A DNA stretch of 36,331 bases from Streptomyces longwoodensis (GTDB taxonomy: Bacteria; Actinomycetota; Actinomycetes; Streptomycetales; Streptomycetaceae), in the NCBI RefSeq assembly GCF_001514125.1, contig NZ_KQ948569.1, positions 1 through 36,331 on the forward strand, in the 5' to 3' direction. Below are positions 8,396 to 16,862 of the stretch, in pieces; the stretch's first letter is position 1; each line of letters opens with the position of its first letter. The notes below the pieces were generated by a model, which saw only the letters and a list, made by a program, of their open reading frames with translations, had not been told where the DNA came from and did not search any database. Both the position numbers and the translations under genes were made by a program.

Positions 8396-9148
8396 CTACC
8401 GCACCGGCAGGTGGTACGACACCCGGTACCGGTCCGCCGGGATGACCACGTCGGCCGTCTCCACCGCGCGGCCGGAGGCGTAGTACGTGCGCTGCACGAC
8501 GAGCACGACGTGGCCCGGGACGCCGCCCAGGGCGAGGAGTTCCTCGGCGAGGCCGGGACGGGCGCCGACCTCCTCGGTGACGTTGTCCACGATGACGTCG
8601 ATGGCCCGCATGCGCTCGACGACGCCCATGCCTCCGAGGGGGCCCTCCTCGGGCAGCATCACGGGCGTGCGGCCGGTGACGGCGAGGGGCTCCCAGGAGG
8701 TGGAGAGCATCATGGTCTCGCCCGCCTCCCGGAACACGTACGTGGTGCGCATGACCCGGTCGCCCGGTTGGATGCCCAGCCGCCCGGCGATCGCGACGCT
8801 CGCCTCGACCTGCTCGCTGCGGGACTCCCAGGTCCCGCGGGCCTCCGCGTCGGCCTGCTCCTGCCGGAACGGCGTGGCCCCGCCGGTCGGCCGGTAGCCG
8901 GAGCGGTGGACCCGGCGGGGCACCGGCCGCTCGCGCACGTACGTCCCGGACCCGGAGCGCCCCTCCACCAGGCCCTCGGCCATCAGGACCTTGCGGGCCT
9001 CCAGGGCGACGGTGTCCGAGACGCCGTACTCCTCGCGGATCCTGGCCTGGGACGGGAGGCGGGTGTGGGGTGGCAGTGAACCGTCGACGATCTTCTTGCG
9101 GAGATCACCCGCGACGCGCAGGTACGCCGGCTGCTCACCGAATGTCAC
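8396..9148 (-). CDS. GntR family regulator, HutC subfamily (UTRA domain)
   Basis: A protein of 250 residues. The N-terminal winged helix (about 8-75) contains the GntR signature LPSQARIREEYGVSDTVALEARKVLMAEGLV. The C-terminal UTRA effector domain (about 95-240) contains PGDRVMRTTYVFREAG, MMLSTSWEP, IDVIVDNVTEEVGARPG and the final DVVIPADRYRVSYHLPV. HutC-type regulators are usually repressors released by a sugar, amino acid or related ligand; many family members control themselves. The GTG start at 9148 has GGGAG seven bases upstream. No transporter or catabolic operon is adjacent, so target and ligand are unknown. Confidence 0.88.
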   Translation of the reverse strand: MTFGEQPAYLRVAGDLRKKIVDGSLPPHTRLPSQARIREEYGVSDTVALEARKVLMAEGLVEGRSGSGTYVRERPVPRRVHRSGYRPTGGATPFRQEQADAEARGTWESRSEQVEASVAIAGRLGIQPGDRVMRTTYVFREAGETMMLSTSWEPLAVTGRTPVMLPEEGPLGGMGVVERMRAIDVIVDNVTEEVGARPGLAEELLALGGVPGHVVLVVQRTYYASGRAVETADVVIPADRYRVSYHLPVR

Positions 9149-9164
9149 TGGCCGCTCCCATCAG

Positions 9165-9181
9165 GTTGTACAGACAGCAAC
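9165..9181. promoter_or_regulatory. Possible operator upstream of the GntR gene
   Basis: GTTGTACAGACAGCAAC lies 17-33 bases before the GTG start. Its ends (GTTG/CAAC) are inverted and it contains TGTCTGTAC on the minus strand, which also supplies a TACAAC -10-like hexamer. The position suits autoregulation, but the symmetry is partial. Confidence 0.3.
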
Positions 9182-9225
9182 AGCGTGGCAACCGTGGGTT
9201 CGCCCGTGCAAGCAAAGGCCAGGGA

Positions 9226-9240
9226 ATCACTCGAAGTGAT
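9226..9240. repeat. Inverted repeat ATCACT-CGA-AGTGAT
   Basis: Perfect six-base arms with a three-base spacer in the gap between the GntR gene and the DUF4190 gene, both on the minus strand. It could be a distal operator for the GntR gene or part of a weak structure; there is no T run. Confidence 0.5.
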
Positions 9241-9295
9241 GACATCTGCGGGGGGAGGTCTTTACGCAGGCACTTTCTCCCCGCTGGATCCGCGC

Positions 9296-10549
9296 TTACA
9301 CGCTCGTGCCCTCGCCGCCCGAGTCGGAGCCGTCATCTTCGGAACCGTCCCCCGACCCGTCCCCCGAACTGTCGCCGGAGCCGTCGTCGTAGGTGGGCGG
9401 GGTGGTGGCCAGCCCCAGGGCCCGGCGGGCGGCGACGGTGGTGTCGCCGTCGACGTACTCGTACCCGGCGTCGTAGTGCTCGTAGTACGCGTCCGCGTCG
9501 TCGGCCGCGGCCGCCTTCCCCCACTCCTTCCGCGCGGCCGTCATGTCCTTGACCAGGGCGGCGACGGGGGCCTGCGCCGCGGTCGGCCAGGTGTGGGCGC
9601 GCAGGGCGGTGACCTGCGTGCCGAGGGCGTCGTGGACGTCGCGGGCCCAGGTCTCGTTGGTGGCGAGGTCCTCCTCGGCGTAGTCGTCGGGCTCCTGGTA
9701 GAGGACCTCGTCGAGCGCGTTCATCGCCTGCAGGAAGGCCAGTTGGTCGGCGTCGAGCGTCGAGGCGTCGGCCCGCAGCGAGCCGGTGAGGGCGCCCGTC
9801 CCGTCCTCGTCGGCGAAGGTGCAGGTGATCTCGCGGTCGCCGAACTCCCAGGTGTCGCTGGTGGGGGTCAGGTAGTAGACGCTGATGGTGTCGGGCAGGG
9901 CCCACGGGTCCGTCGCGTACGCGGTCTGCAGGTCCCAGCAGCGGTCCTCGGCGAGGTCCTCGACCTTGCGGTCGCCGGGGTAGGTGTCCCCGGTGACCGG
10001 TACGACCGCGAACACCTCGGCGTCGTGCGCGCCGGAGCAGGGGACGGTGTCGACGTCGTACACCTCGGAGTCGAAGTCGCCCCCCGGCACGTCGAAGCAG
10101 TCGCCCTTCTCCAGCGACAGGCTCGCGTTGCCGCTCAGGCCCTCCTTGAAGCCGTCCCAGACCGCGGCGCCGGCGCCGGTGCTCAGCGACACGATCCACA
10201 GGGCGAGGCCGAGGGACGACAGCACCGCCCCGACGATCGCCAGGGGCTTGCCACGCTCCCCCCTCCTGCGGATCTGCACGAGCGCGACGATCCCGAGGAC
10301 CAGACCGACGGCCGGCAGGAAGCACATGACGCCCAGCACCAGCGCGGCGATGGCCACGCCGTTGACGGGCGCCTGCCGGTTGTACGGCGTGTAGCCCTGC
10401 CCCCAAGCCGGGTACGGCGCCCCGTACGGGCCCTGCGGATACGGGCCGTAGGGGCCGCCGTGCGGCTGCGCGCCGGGCGAACTGGACGCCTGCGGAGCCC
10501 GGAACGGGTCCTGCGGCTCGTGCGGCCCGGGGGGCGGGGGTATGGACAC
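9296..10549 (-). CDS. DUF4190 / septum-formation-like membrane protein
   Basis: A membrane-anchored protein of 417 residues. A cytoplasmic Pro/Gly/Tyr-rich N-terminus (PYGPYPQGPYGAPYPAWGQGY) is followed by two hydrophobic segments, VNGVAIAALVLGVMCFLPAVG and PLAIVGAVLSSLGLALWIVSL, flanking the RIRRRGER-type loop of the DUF4190 module. The outer part has a domain like the actinobacterial septum formation family: LEKGDCFDV, VPCSGAHDAEVFAVV and DRCW with paired cysteines. The last residues are a Ser/Gly/Asp repeat tail. Start: GTG 10549 with AGGAG upstream; the frame continues to 10642 in non-domain sequence. The role is probably in the cell envelope, but nothing more specific is supported. Confidence 0.75.
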   Translation of the reverse strand: MSIPPPPGPHEPQDPFRAPQASSSPGAQPHGGPYGPYPQGPYGAPYPAWGQGYTPYNRQAPVNGVAIAALVLGVMCFLPAVGLVLGIVALVQIRRRGERGKPLAIVGAVLSSLGLALWIVSLSTGAGAAVWDGFKEGLSGNASLSLEKGDCFDVPGGDFDSEVYDVDTVPCSGAHDAEVFAVVPVTGDTYPGDRKVEDLAEDRCWDLQTAYATDPWALPDTISVYYLTPTSDTWEFGDREITCTFADEDGTGALTGSLRADASTLDADQLAFLQAMNALDEVLYQEPDDYAEEDLATNETWARDVHDALGTQVTALRAHTWPTAAQAPVAALVKDMTAARKEWGKAAAADDADAYYEHYDAGYEYVDGDTTVAARRALGLATTPPTYDDGSGDSSGDGSGDGSEDDGSDSGGEGTSV

Positions 10550-10736
10550 GGCTACCGTGCTCCTGCTTTCCAACAGTGGGACCCCCGCGCACACGGGAAC
10601 GGACGTACGACGCGCGGCCGGGGGAAGGACGACTGGGCGCATGGTAAGCGCGTGAGCGCCCCGTCCGGAACGCGGGCCGGGACCGAAAGCTCCTGACGAC
10701 GGGCCTGATCTGGAGGACCGTCAGCCGTCCACGCCC

Positions 10737-12998
10737 CTACGGTGTCGCGTGCGGCTCCGCCAATCTGCGTTGTTCCTCCTCCACGATGCGGCGTGCGAGG
10801 CCGTCGTCGGAGACGTCGACCGCGTCCGGGGTGGCGTCGGCGGTGTCGCTGCGGCGGGCGTAGGCGTCGAAGAGGCGGTCCTTGTCGGCGAGGATGAGCA
10901 GCAGACGGTCGTCGACGCTGTCCGGCGTGAGCAGACGGTGCACTTGGACGGGGCGGACCTGGCCCATGCGGTGGGCGCGGGCCACGGCCTGGTGCTCCAG
11001 CGTCGGCTTGACCTGCGGCTCGCACAGCACGACCACGGACGCGGCCTGGAGGTTGAGTCCGACACCGCCCGCCTGGATCTGGGAGAGCAGCACGGCGTGC
11101 CCGTCGGCGGCGGTGAACGCGTCGACCATCTGCTGCCGCCGGGCGGCCGGTACGGAACCGGATATCGGGCCGAAGAGCGTGGTGCCCGGCTCCGCCGGTG
11201 GGTCCTCGAGCGTCCCCTCCGGCTCGGCGAGGGCCTCCCGTACGGCTTCCAGCACGTCGCGGAAGTACGAGAACACCACGACCTTCAGGCCGTTGGCCGC
11301 CGCCTCCGCGACCAGTTCGCGCAACCGCTCCAGCTTGGCGGACTTCGCGGGGTCGGCGTAGGCGGCCCGGCGCATCGCCATGAAGTTCCCCGCGGCGACC
11401 GCCGCGCGGTACGCCTCCTCGTCGGCCGCGCTGAACTCCTCCCACTCGTCGACCATGAGCAGGGCGGGCAGCTCGGTGAGCACGTCCTGCTGGTTGCGGC
11501 GCAGGTACGCGGGCGCGACCGCGGTGCGGAAGGCGTGCGGTCCGGCCACCGCGTCGCCGGCGCGGATCGCGGGCAGCAGACCGGGCTGGAGCAGGCGCAC
11601 CAGGGCGCGGAACTCCTCGACGCGGTTCTCCATCGGCGTGCCGGTGAGGAACAGCACGCGGTCGCAGCGTTCCGTCCACGCGGCGACCGAACGGGCGCGC
11701 CGGGTCTCGGGGTTCTTCACGTAGTGCGCCTCGTCGACGACGAGCAGGGCGGGGACGTGGTCCGGGTCCGGGTTCGGGTTCGGGTTCGGGTTCGGGTTCG
11801 GGTCCAGCGTGTGCAGGACGTCGAAGGTGGTGACCGCCACGCCCCCGCCCTCGCGCCAGCGCGCGTACGCGTCCTGCCGGTCCGGCCCGTGCACCGGGAC
11901 GGCCTTGAGGGTGCTGCGGGCCCGGATCTCGCGCGTCCAGTTGATGAGGACGCCGGCCGGGCAGACCACCAGGAAGTGGGTGCGCCCGCCGGCCGCGAGG
12001 TGGGCCATGGCGGCGATCGCCTGGACGGTCTTGCCGAGCCCCATCTCGTCGCCGAGGACCACCCGCCGCTGGGCGAGCGCGAACCGCGCGCCGAAGGACT
12101 GGTAGCCGCGCAGGGAGACCCGGCGGTGGGTGTCGTCCAGCGGCTGGGCGCGCACCCGCTCGGCGACCTCGGACGGCACGAACCCCTCGGCGGCCGCCGC
12201 GTCCGTATGGTGTGCGGAGACCTCGGCGAGCAGGCTGTAGTACTCGGCGGAACGGACCTCGAAGTCGACCCACGCCTCGATCTCGGAGGCCGGTTCGCGC
12301 AGCAGGTCCGCGCCGGCCTGGGCGAGCCGCACCCGTACCTCCAGGGCGGCGGCCTCCGCGGTCAGTGCGCGCAGCTCCACCGCGGCGGCCAGCGCGGCCT
12401 CCCTGCGCTCCCGTCCGGCGAGCGCGAGCCGCAGCCTGCTGACCGTCGGGCGGACCGCGGGCAGCAGCTCGGTCAGCCGGCGTTCGTAGCGCTCGGCGGT
12501 GTCGACGGCGCGGCGCAGCTCGGGCCCGGCCTCGACGAGCCGGTACAGCGCGCCGACCAGCGCGGCGGTGCGCGGCTCGGGGTGGTCGACGTCGATGCGC
12601 ACGGAGACGGTCTGCTCCACCGCGCGGGCGATCTGGCGGGCCGCGGCCAGCGCCTGGTCGGCGGTCTGGGCGCCGACGCCGGGGATCTGCCGCAGCTCGT
12701 ACCGCTCGGCCTCGTGCACCGCGCGCACCGACCCCAGCCCGGCCGCCTCCAGCGCGCCGAGCCGCAGCCTGCCCTCGGTGACGTCCTTCAGCCGGGCGAG
12801 CGGGATGGACTCCAGCTCCTGGGCGACCAGTTCGTCCCGCAGCGGAGCGAGCGCGGAGCGTACGGCGTCCAGGGCGCGCTGGTGGTCGGCACGCAGGGTG
12901 CGGGCGGCGTCGTACAGCGCGACGCCCTGCGCGTGCAGGTCGCGGGCCCGTCGGCCGACGGGCGCCGTCGCGGCCCCGGCCTGCTCGCTCTCCCCCAT
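10737..12998 (-). CDS. HhH-SNF2 family DEAD/DEAH-box helicase
   Basis: A protein of 753 residues. The N-terminal third is Arg/Glu/Ala helical and holds a helix-hairpin-helix, LRQIPGVGAQTADQALAAA (about 95-115), a DNA-binding element. The SNF2 ATPase core follows: LGDEMGLGKTVQAIA (Walker A, about 320), VVCPAGVLINW, VVDEAHYVKNPET (DEAH, about 418), FLTGTPMEN, then the second RecA lobe with VVVFSYFRDVL, QAGGVGLNLQAA and AVARAHRMGQVRPVQVHRLL. It would translocate on double-stranded DNA and remodel protein-DNA complexes. An Asn-Pro tract encoded by a hexanucleotide repeat sits just before the DEAH motif. The ATG at 12998 is chosen; ATG 13040 is an in-frame alternative. No nuclease or methylase partner lies beside it, so a defence role is not supported. 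Confidence 0.88.
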   Translation of the reverse strand: MGESEQAGAATAPVGRRARDLHAQGVALYDAARTLRADHQRALDAVRSALAPLRDELVAQELESIPLARLKDVTEGRLRLGALEAAGLGSVRAVHEAERYELRQIPGVGAQTADQALAAARQIARAVEQTVSVRIDVDHPEPRTAALVGALYRLVEAGPELRRAVDTAERYERRLTELLPAVRPTVSRLRLALAGRERREAALAAAVELRALTAEAAALEVRVRLAQAGADLLREPASEIEAWVDFEVRSAEYYSLLAEVSAHHTDAAAAEGFVPSEVAERVRAQPLDDTHRRVSLRGYQSFGARFALAQRRVVLGDEMGLGKTVQAIAAMAHLAAGGRTHFLVVCPAGVLINWTREIRARSTLKAVPVHGPDRQDAYARWREGGGVAVTTFDVLHTLDPNPNPNPNPNPDPDHVPALLVVDEAHYVKNPETRRARSVAAWTERCDRVLFLTGTPMENRVEEFRALVRLLQPGLLPAIRAGDAVAGPHAFRTAVAPAYLRRNQQDVLTELPALLMVDEWEEFSAADEEAYRAAVAAGNFMAMRRAAYADPAKSAKLERLRELVAEAAANGLKVVVFSYFRDVLEAVREALAEPEGTLEDPPAEPGTTLFGPISGSVPAARRQQMVDAFTAADGHAVLLSQIQAGGVGLNLQAASVVVLCEPQVKPTLEHQAVARAHRMGQVRPVQVHRLLTPDSVDDRLLLILADKDRLFDAYARRSDTADATPDAVDVSDDGLARRIVEEEQRRLAEPHATP
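11764..11805. repeat. Hexanucleotide microsatellite in the helicase gene
   Basis: Five exact GGGTTC units (11770-11799) are flanked on each side by a GGGTCC variant, seven units in all. On the minus strand they encode DP-(NP)5-DP. Six bases equal two codons, so gain or loss of units keeps the frame. The plus (template) strand has seven GGG runs spaced by three bases, able to form a G-quadruplex. Confidence 0.92.
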
Positions 12999-13081
12999 GA
13001 CACCCCCGTACGCACCCGTGGTTCGGTTCGGACTGCCCATGCTCGCACCTGCCGCTGACAACGGGCCCGCGGCGGCCGGGG

Positions 13082-13912
13082 TCAGTCGTCGAAGGCGGTG
13101 GCGCGGCTGCGGTCCTCCCAGGCGGTGACCTCGGCACGGACGGCGTCCAGTTTGCCGAGGACCGCGGTGACGCCGTCGTCGCCGAGCGGCAGGTGCAGCG
13201 GGGTGTCGTCGGCGTCGAGGGCGGCGAGGACGACGGCGGCGGCCTTGGCGGGGTCGCCGGGCTGGCTGCCGTGCCCGCCGGAGACGGCGTCACGGGTCGC
13301 GCGGACCTTGGCGTACACGCCGCTGTCCGCGCTGGCGCCGGCCCGCGCGGTCTCGAACAGCGAGGTGCGGAAGGCGCCGGGTTCGACGACGAGCACCTTG
13401 ATGCCGAACTCCCGTACCTCGTCGGCCAGTCCCTCGGACAGGCCCTCCAGGGCGAACTTGGTGCCGCTGTACGCCGAGAAGCCGGCGAAGGACATCTGCC
13501 CGCCCATGCTGCTCATCTGAACGATCGCTCCCGTCCGCCGCTCGCGCAGGTGCGGCAGCACCGCGCGCGTGAGCGCGGCGGGCCCGAAGACGTGCAGGTC
13601 GAACAGCTCGCGCAGTTCGGCGTCGGTGGTCTCCTCGAAGGCGCCGACGTGGGTGCGGCCGGCGTTGTTGACGAGGACGTCGAGCCGTCCGTGCCGGTCG
13701 ATGACGTCCCGTACGGCCGCCTCGGCCGCCGCCACGTCGGTGACGTCGAGGCGCAGGGCCTCCACCTGGTCGGGGTGCGCGGCGACGAGGTCGTCCAGCG
13801 CCTCGGGCCGCCGGGCCGCGCCGACGACCACGTCACCGGCGGCGACGGCCGCCTCGGTGATCGCCCGCCCGAAGCCGCTGCTCGCGCCGGTGACCAGCCA
13901 GACCTTGTGCAT
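13082..13912 (-). CDS. SDR family NAD(P)-dependent oxidoreductase
   Basis: A protein of 276 residues with a classical short-chain dehydrogenase layout: cofactor motif TGASSGFG (8-15), LDVTD (about 55-59), NNAG (82-85), the catalytic serine in MSSMGG (about 134-135), YSGTK (Tyr148 and Lys152), and VEPGAFRT. It would oxidise or reduce a small carbonyl or alcohol; the substrate is unknown. An Arg (GAARR) after the second strand suggests NADPH preference. The ATG at 13912 has AGGAGG at optimal spacing; the frame to 14008 is an upstream extension. It is divergent from a LysR regulator gene with an 88-base gap, the usual layout for a target of that regulator. Confidence 0.88.
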   Translation of the reverse strand: MHKVWLVTGASSGFGRAITEAAVAAGDVVVGAARRPEALDDLVAAHPDQVEALRLDVTDVAAAEAAVRDVIDRHGRLDVLVNNAGRTHVGAFEETTDAELRELFDLHVFGPAALTRAVLPHLRERRTGAIVQMSSMGGQMSFAGFSAYSGTKFALEGLSEGLADEVREFGIKVLVVEPGAFRTSLFETARAGASADSGVYAKVRATRDAVSGGHGSQPGDPAKAAAVVLAALDADDTPLHLPLGDDGVTAVLGKLDAVRAEVTAWEDRSRATAFDD

Positions 13913-13966
13913 GGGAACTCCTCCTGGATCGTGGTGACGGACACCAGCCTGCGCCGGAAAGGAGTT

Positions 13967-13983
13967 GTGGGTCCAAGACCCAC
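13967..13983. promoter_or_regulatory. Perfect inverted repeat between SDR and LysR genes
   Basis: GTGGGTC-CAA-GACCCAC has seven-base arms and a three-base spacer. It lies 55-71 bases before the SDR start and 18-34 bases before the LysR start. A LysR-type protein bound here could control both genes. The match to the T-N11-A core is not exact, so binding by this LysR is inference. Confidence 0.55.
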
Positions 13984-14000
13984 GGTGATAACCGATGGGC

Positions 14001-14900
14001 ATGACCACGGACGTGCACGTACGGGACCTGCGCTACTTCGTCGCGGTCGCCGAGGACCTGCACTTCACGCGCGCGGCGGAACGGCTCTACGTCTCCCAGC
14101 CCGCGCTGAGCAAGCAGGTCCGCGCGCTGGAGCGGCAGCTGGGCACCGCGCTGTTCCGCCGCGACCGGCACGGGGTGGAGCTGACCCCGGCGGGGACGGC
14201 GCTGCTGGCGCACGCGCGGCGGGTGCTGGCCGCGTGGGAGGACGGCTGGGCGGAGGTGGAGCGGGCGAAGACGGCACAGCGCAGCACCCTGACGGTGGGC
14301 ATGAGCACCAGCCCGGGCCGGGGCGGCCTGCTGCCGTCGATCCGCTCCCGCTTCACGGCGGCCCACCCGGAGGCGGAGCTGCGGCTGCGCCAGGTCGGCT
14401 GGCAGGACCCGACGGCGGGCCTGGCGGACGGCACGTCGGACGTCGCCTTCGTGTGGCTGCCGCTGCCCGACGAACGGCGCTACGACTGGACGGTGCTCGC
14501 CGAGGAACCGCGCCTCGTCGCCCTCCCCGAGACCCACCCGCTGGCCGCCCGCACCGAGATCGCCTTCGCGGACCTGGCCGACGAGCCGTTCCTCGCGCTG
14601 CCGCCCAGCGCGGGCGTCCTGCGCGACCACTGGCTGGCCCTTCCCGAACGCGCCGGCCGCCCGCCCCGCATCGGCGCGGAGATCGCCGGCACGGAGGAGA
14701 CGTACGAGGCCCTGGTCGCCGGCCTGGGCGTCTGCCTCATCGCCGCGGGCAACGCCTCCCTGATCACCCTGGGCGGCGTCGTCACCCGCCCGGTCCCCGA
14801 CCTCCCCCCGACCCACTACGCCCTGGCCTGGCGCCGCACGGACGCGGAGCGACCACTGGTGAGGGGGTATGCGGGGGCATGCCGGGAGGCGGTGCGCTGA
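14001..14900 (+). CDS. LysR family transcriptional regulator
   Basis: A protein of 299 residues. The winged-helix region is in the first 65 residues: LRYFVAVAEDLHFTRAAERLYVSQPALSKQVRALERQLGTALFRR is the LysR signature. A linker helix leads to a periplasmic-binding-like effector domain (about 95-295). Two ATGs are in frame, 13995 and 14001; neither has a strong ribosome-binding site, and I chose 14001 because the product then starts MTTDVHVRDLRYF, as usual for the family. It is divergent from the SDR gene, which it probably regulates in response to a small ligand. Confidence 0.88.
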   Translation: MTTDVHVRDLRYFVAVAEDLHFTRAAERLYVSQPALSKQVRALERQLGTALFRRDRHGVELTPAGTALLAHARRVLAAWEDGWAEVERAKTAQRSTLTVGMSTSPGRGGLLPSIRSRFTAAHPEAELRLRQVGWQDPTAGLADGTSDVAFVWLPLPDERRYDWTVLAEEPRLVALPETHPLAARTEIAFADLADEPFLALPPSAGVLRDHWLALPERAGRPPRIGAEIAGTEETYEALVAGLGVCLIAAGNASLITLGGVVTRPVPDLPPTHYALAWRRTDAERPLVRGYAGACREAVR

Positions 14901-14948
14901 GGCCTGGCACGTGCCGGTGATCTCGCGCCCCGCCGCTCACCGAGTCGC

Positions 14949-14954
14949 TACCGT
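14949..14954 (+). promoter_or_regulatory. -10 box TACCGT, leaderless start of the Uma2 gene
   Basis: TACCGT is followed by six bases and the ATG at 14961. There is no Shine-Dalgarno sequence, so the transcript likely begins at the start codon. Confidence 0.5.
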
Positions 14955-14960
14955 TGTGCC

Positions 14961-15539
14961 ATGACCGCACTGCCCGACTGGATGCGCCCGCCGCGCGAGG
15001 AAGGCTGGTTCGCGGAGGACCTCGACCGCCTCCCCGAGGCGCCTCGCCACACCGAGCTGATCCACGGGGCACTCGTGTTCAGGTTGGCGCCGCAGAGCTG
15101 GTGGCACGGCCACCTCGTCACCGTACTCACCGCCGCCCTCAGGGAGCAGGCTCCCGCACGCGTCGGAGTCGGTCGCGAGATGACCGTCAAGCTCGACGAG
15201 CGCAATCGGACGGAACCGGATCTCCTGGCGACGACGGCCGCCTTCGACGGCGACCGGACGTGGTTCACTCCGGACGAGGTGCAGCCCGTGATCGAGGTCG
15301 TGTCCCCCGAATCCGCGCATCGGGACCGCACGGTGAAACTCCGCAAGTACGCGGAGGCCAGGATCCCGCACTACTGGTGCATCGAGGACGAGGACGGAGC
15401 ACCGGTGGTCCACGCCTACGAGCTGGACGTGCCCGGCACCTACGCCCCCGCCGGCATCTTCCGCGGCAGCCTCGAGCGGCCCGTGCCCTTCCCGATCAGC
15501 CTGGACCTCGACCGGCTCACTCCGCCCCGGCGGACGTGA
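14961..15539 (+). CDS. Uma2 family endonuclease
   Basis: A protein of 192 residues of the Uma2 (DUF820) family with a PD-(D/E)XK fold. Visible elements: HTELIHGALVFRLAPQSWWHGHLV near the N-terminus, EPDLLATT (the acidic residue of the core), VIEVVSPESAHRDRTVKLRKYAEARIPHYWCIEDED (core Glu, conserved Lys, YW and acidic end). The family is very abundant in Streptomyces and cyanobacteria; nuclease activity is predicted from the fold and the biological role is unsettled. The gene stands alone between LysR and the convergent ychF, and shares a terminator hairpin with the latter. Confidence 0.88.
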   Translation: MTALPDWMRPPREEGWFAEDLDRLPEAPRHTELIHGALVFRLAPQSWWHGHLVTVLTAALREQAPARVGVGREMTVKLDERNRTEPDLLATTAAFDGDRTWFTPDEVQPVIEVVSPESAHRDRTVKLRKYAEARIPHYWCIEDEDGAPVVHAYELDVPGTYAPAGIFRGSLERPVPFPISLDLDRLTPPRRT

Positions 15540-15560
15540 GGGCGGCGCGGCAACGCGGAA

Positions 15561-15588
15561 GGGGCCGGGCTCTTTCGAGTCCGGCCCC
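15561..15588. terminator. Bidirectional terminator hairpin between Uma2 gene and ychF
   Basis: GGGGCCGG-GCTC pairs with GAGT-CCGGCCCC around a TTTC loop, giving a 12-bp stem with one G-T pair. It lies 21 bases after the Uma2 stop and 14 bases after the ychF stop, so it can serve both convergent genes. No T run, as is common in Streptomyces. Confidence 0.8.
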
Positions 15589-15602
15589 TCGGCAGCGGCG
15601 GC

Positions 15603-16691
15603 TCAGACGTTGAAGCGGAACTCCACCACGTCGCCGTCCTGCATGACGTACTCCTTGCCCTCCATGCGGGCCTTGCCCTTCGCGCGGGCCTCGGTGACCG
15701 AGCCGGTCTCGACGAGGTCGGGGAAGGAGATGACCTCCGCCTTGATGAAGCCCTTCTGGAAGTCGGTGTGGATGACTCCCGCGGCCTCGGGGGCCGTCGC
15801 GCCCTTCTTGATGGTCCAGGCGCGGGACTCCTTGGGGCCGGCCGTGAGGTAGGTCTGCAGGCCCAGGGTGTCGAAGCCGACGCGCGCGAGGGTCGCGAGG
15901 CCGGGCTCGTGCTGGCCGACCGACTCCAGCAGCTCCAGCGCCTCCTCCTCGTCCAGCTCGGCGAGGTCCGCCTCCAGCTTGGCGTTGAGGAAGATCGCCT
16001 CGGCGGGGGCGACCAGGGCGCGCTGCTCGTTCTTGAAGTCCTCGTCGACCAGCTCGTCCTCGTCGACATTGAACACGTAGAGGAACGGCTTCGTGGTCAG
16101 CAGGTGCAGGTCGTGCAGGAGCTCGGCGCGCTCGCTGCCCTGGACGATGCCGTGGCCGAAGAGCGTGTCGCCCTTCTCCAAGATCTCCTTGGCCTCCTCG
16201 ACCGCCTTGACCTTGGGCGCCACGTCCTTCCTGATCCGCGACTCCTTCTGGAGGCGGGGCAGCACCTTCTCGATCGTCTGGAGGTCGGCCAGGATCAGTT
16301 CGGTGTTGATCGTCTCGATGTCGTCCTTCGGCGAGACCTTGCCGTCGACGTGGACGACGTTCTCGTCCTTGAAGGCGCGGATGACCTGGCAGATCGCGTC
16401 GGACTCACGGATGTTCGCCAGGAACTTGTTGCCCAGGCCCTCGCCCTCCGAGGCGCCGCGCACGATGCCCGCGATGTCCACGAAGTCGACCGTCGCCGGC
16501 AGGACCCGCTCCGACTTGAAGATCTCCGCCAGCTTGGCCAGGCGGGAGTCCGGGACGCCGACCACGCCGACGTTCGGCTCGATCGTGGCGAACGGGTAGT
16601 TGGCCGCCAGCACGTCGTTCTTGGTCAGGGCGTTGAACAGGGTCGACTTGCCGACATTCGGCAGACCGACGATTCCGATCGTGAGCGACAC
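15603..16691 (-). CDS. ychF: Redox-regulated ATPase/GTPase YchF (Obg family)
   Basis: A protein of 362 residues, the usual YchF length. P-loop GLPNVGKST (9-17), switch region NYPFATIEPNVGVV, G3 DIAG, and NVDED in place of the NKxD of true GTPases, a family trait linked to ATP preference. It continues into a helical insertion and a C-terminal TGS domain ending EYVMQDGDVVEFRFNV. YchF binds ribosomes and modulates translation and stress responses in other bacteria. The start is GTG 16691 with GGGAAG upstream. A TAGACT -10 candidate lies on the minus strand at 16749-16754. Confidence 0.95.
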   Translation of the reverse strand: MSLTIGIVGLPNVGKSTLFNALTKNDVLAANYPFATIEPNVGVVGVPDSRLAKLAEIFKSERVLPATVDFVDIAGIVRGASEGEGLGNKFLANIRESDAICQVIRAFKDENVVHVDGKVSPKDDIETINTELILADLQTIEKVLPRLQKESRIRKDVAPKVKAVEEAKEILEKGDTLFGHGIVQGSERAELLHDLHLLTTKPFLYVFNVDEDELVDEDFKNEQRALVAPAEAIFLNAKLEADLAELDEEEALELLESVGQHEPGLATLARVGFDTLGLQTYLTAGPKESRAWTIKKGATAPEAAGVIHTDFQKGFIKAEVISFPDLVETGSVTEARAKGKARMEGKEYVMQDGDVVEFRFNV

Positions 16692-16850
16692 GTTGCGACT
16701 TCCCGTATGTGGTGAGGGCCAGGGGGCCAGGGGACCGGCCGATCCACCAGTCTACGGCGTGCGCGCGCCCGGACCGGCGGAGCTGTCGAACGCTTGGCCA
16801 CTGTCCCTCCCACGGCGTGTCCCGCGCCCGATCCGGCACACGAGCAGACC

Positions 16851-16856
16851 TAGGTT
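16851..16856 (+). promoter_or_regulatory. -10 box TAGGTT before the DUF6542 gene
   Basis: TAGGTT is followed by six bases (GGAGCA) and the GTG at 16863, the spacing of a leaderless start. The GGAG within the spacer could also be read as a ribosome-binding site if transcription started further upstream. Confidence 0.4.
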
Positions 16857-16862
16857 GGAGCA

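Noticed and set aside
10737..12998. The SNF2 helicase as part of an anti-phage system with the Uma2 gene.
   Set aside because: Several genes separate them (SDR, LysR), with opposite strands and separate promoters; no nuclease, methylase or sensor partner is adjacent.
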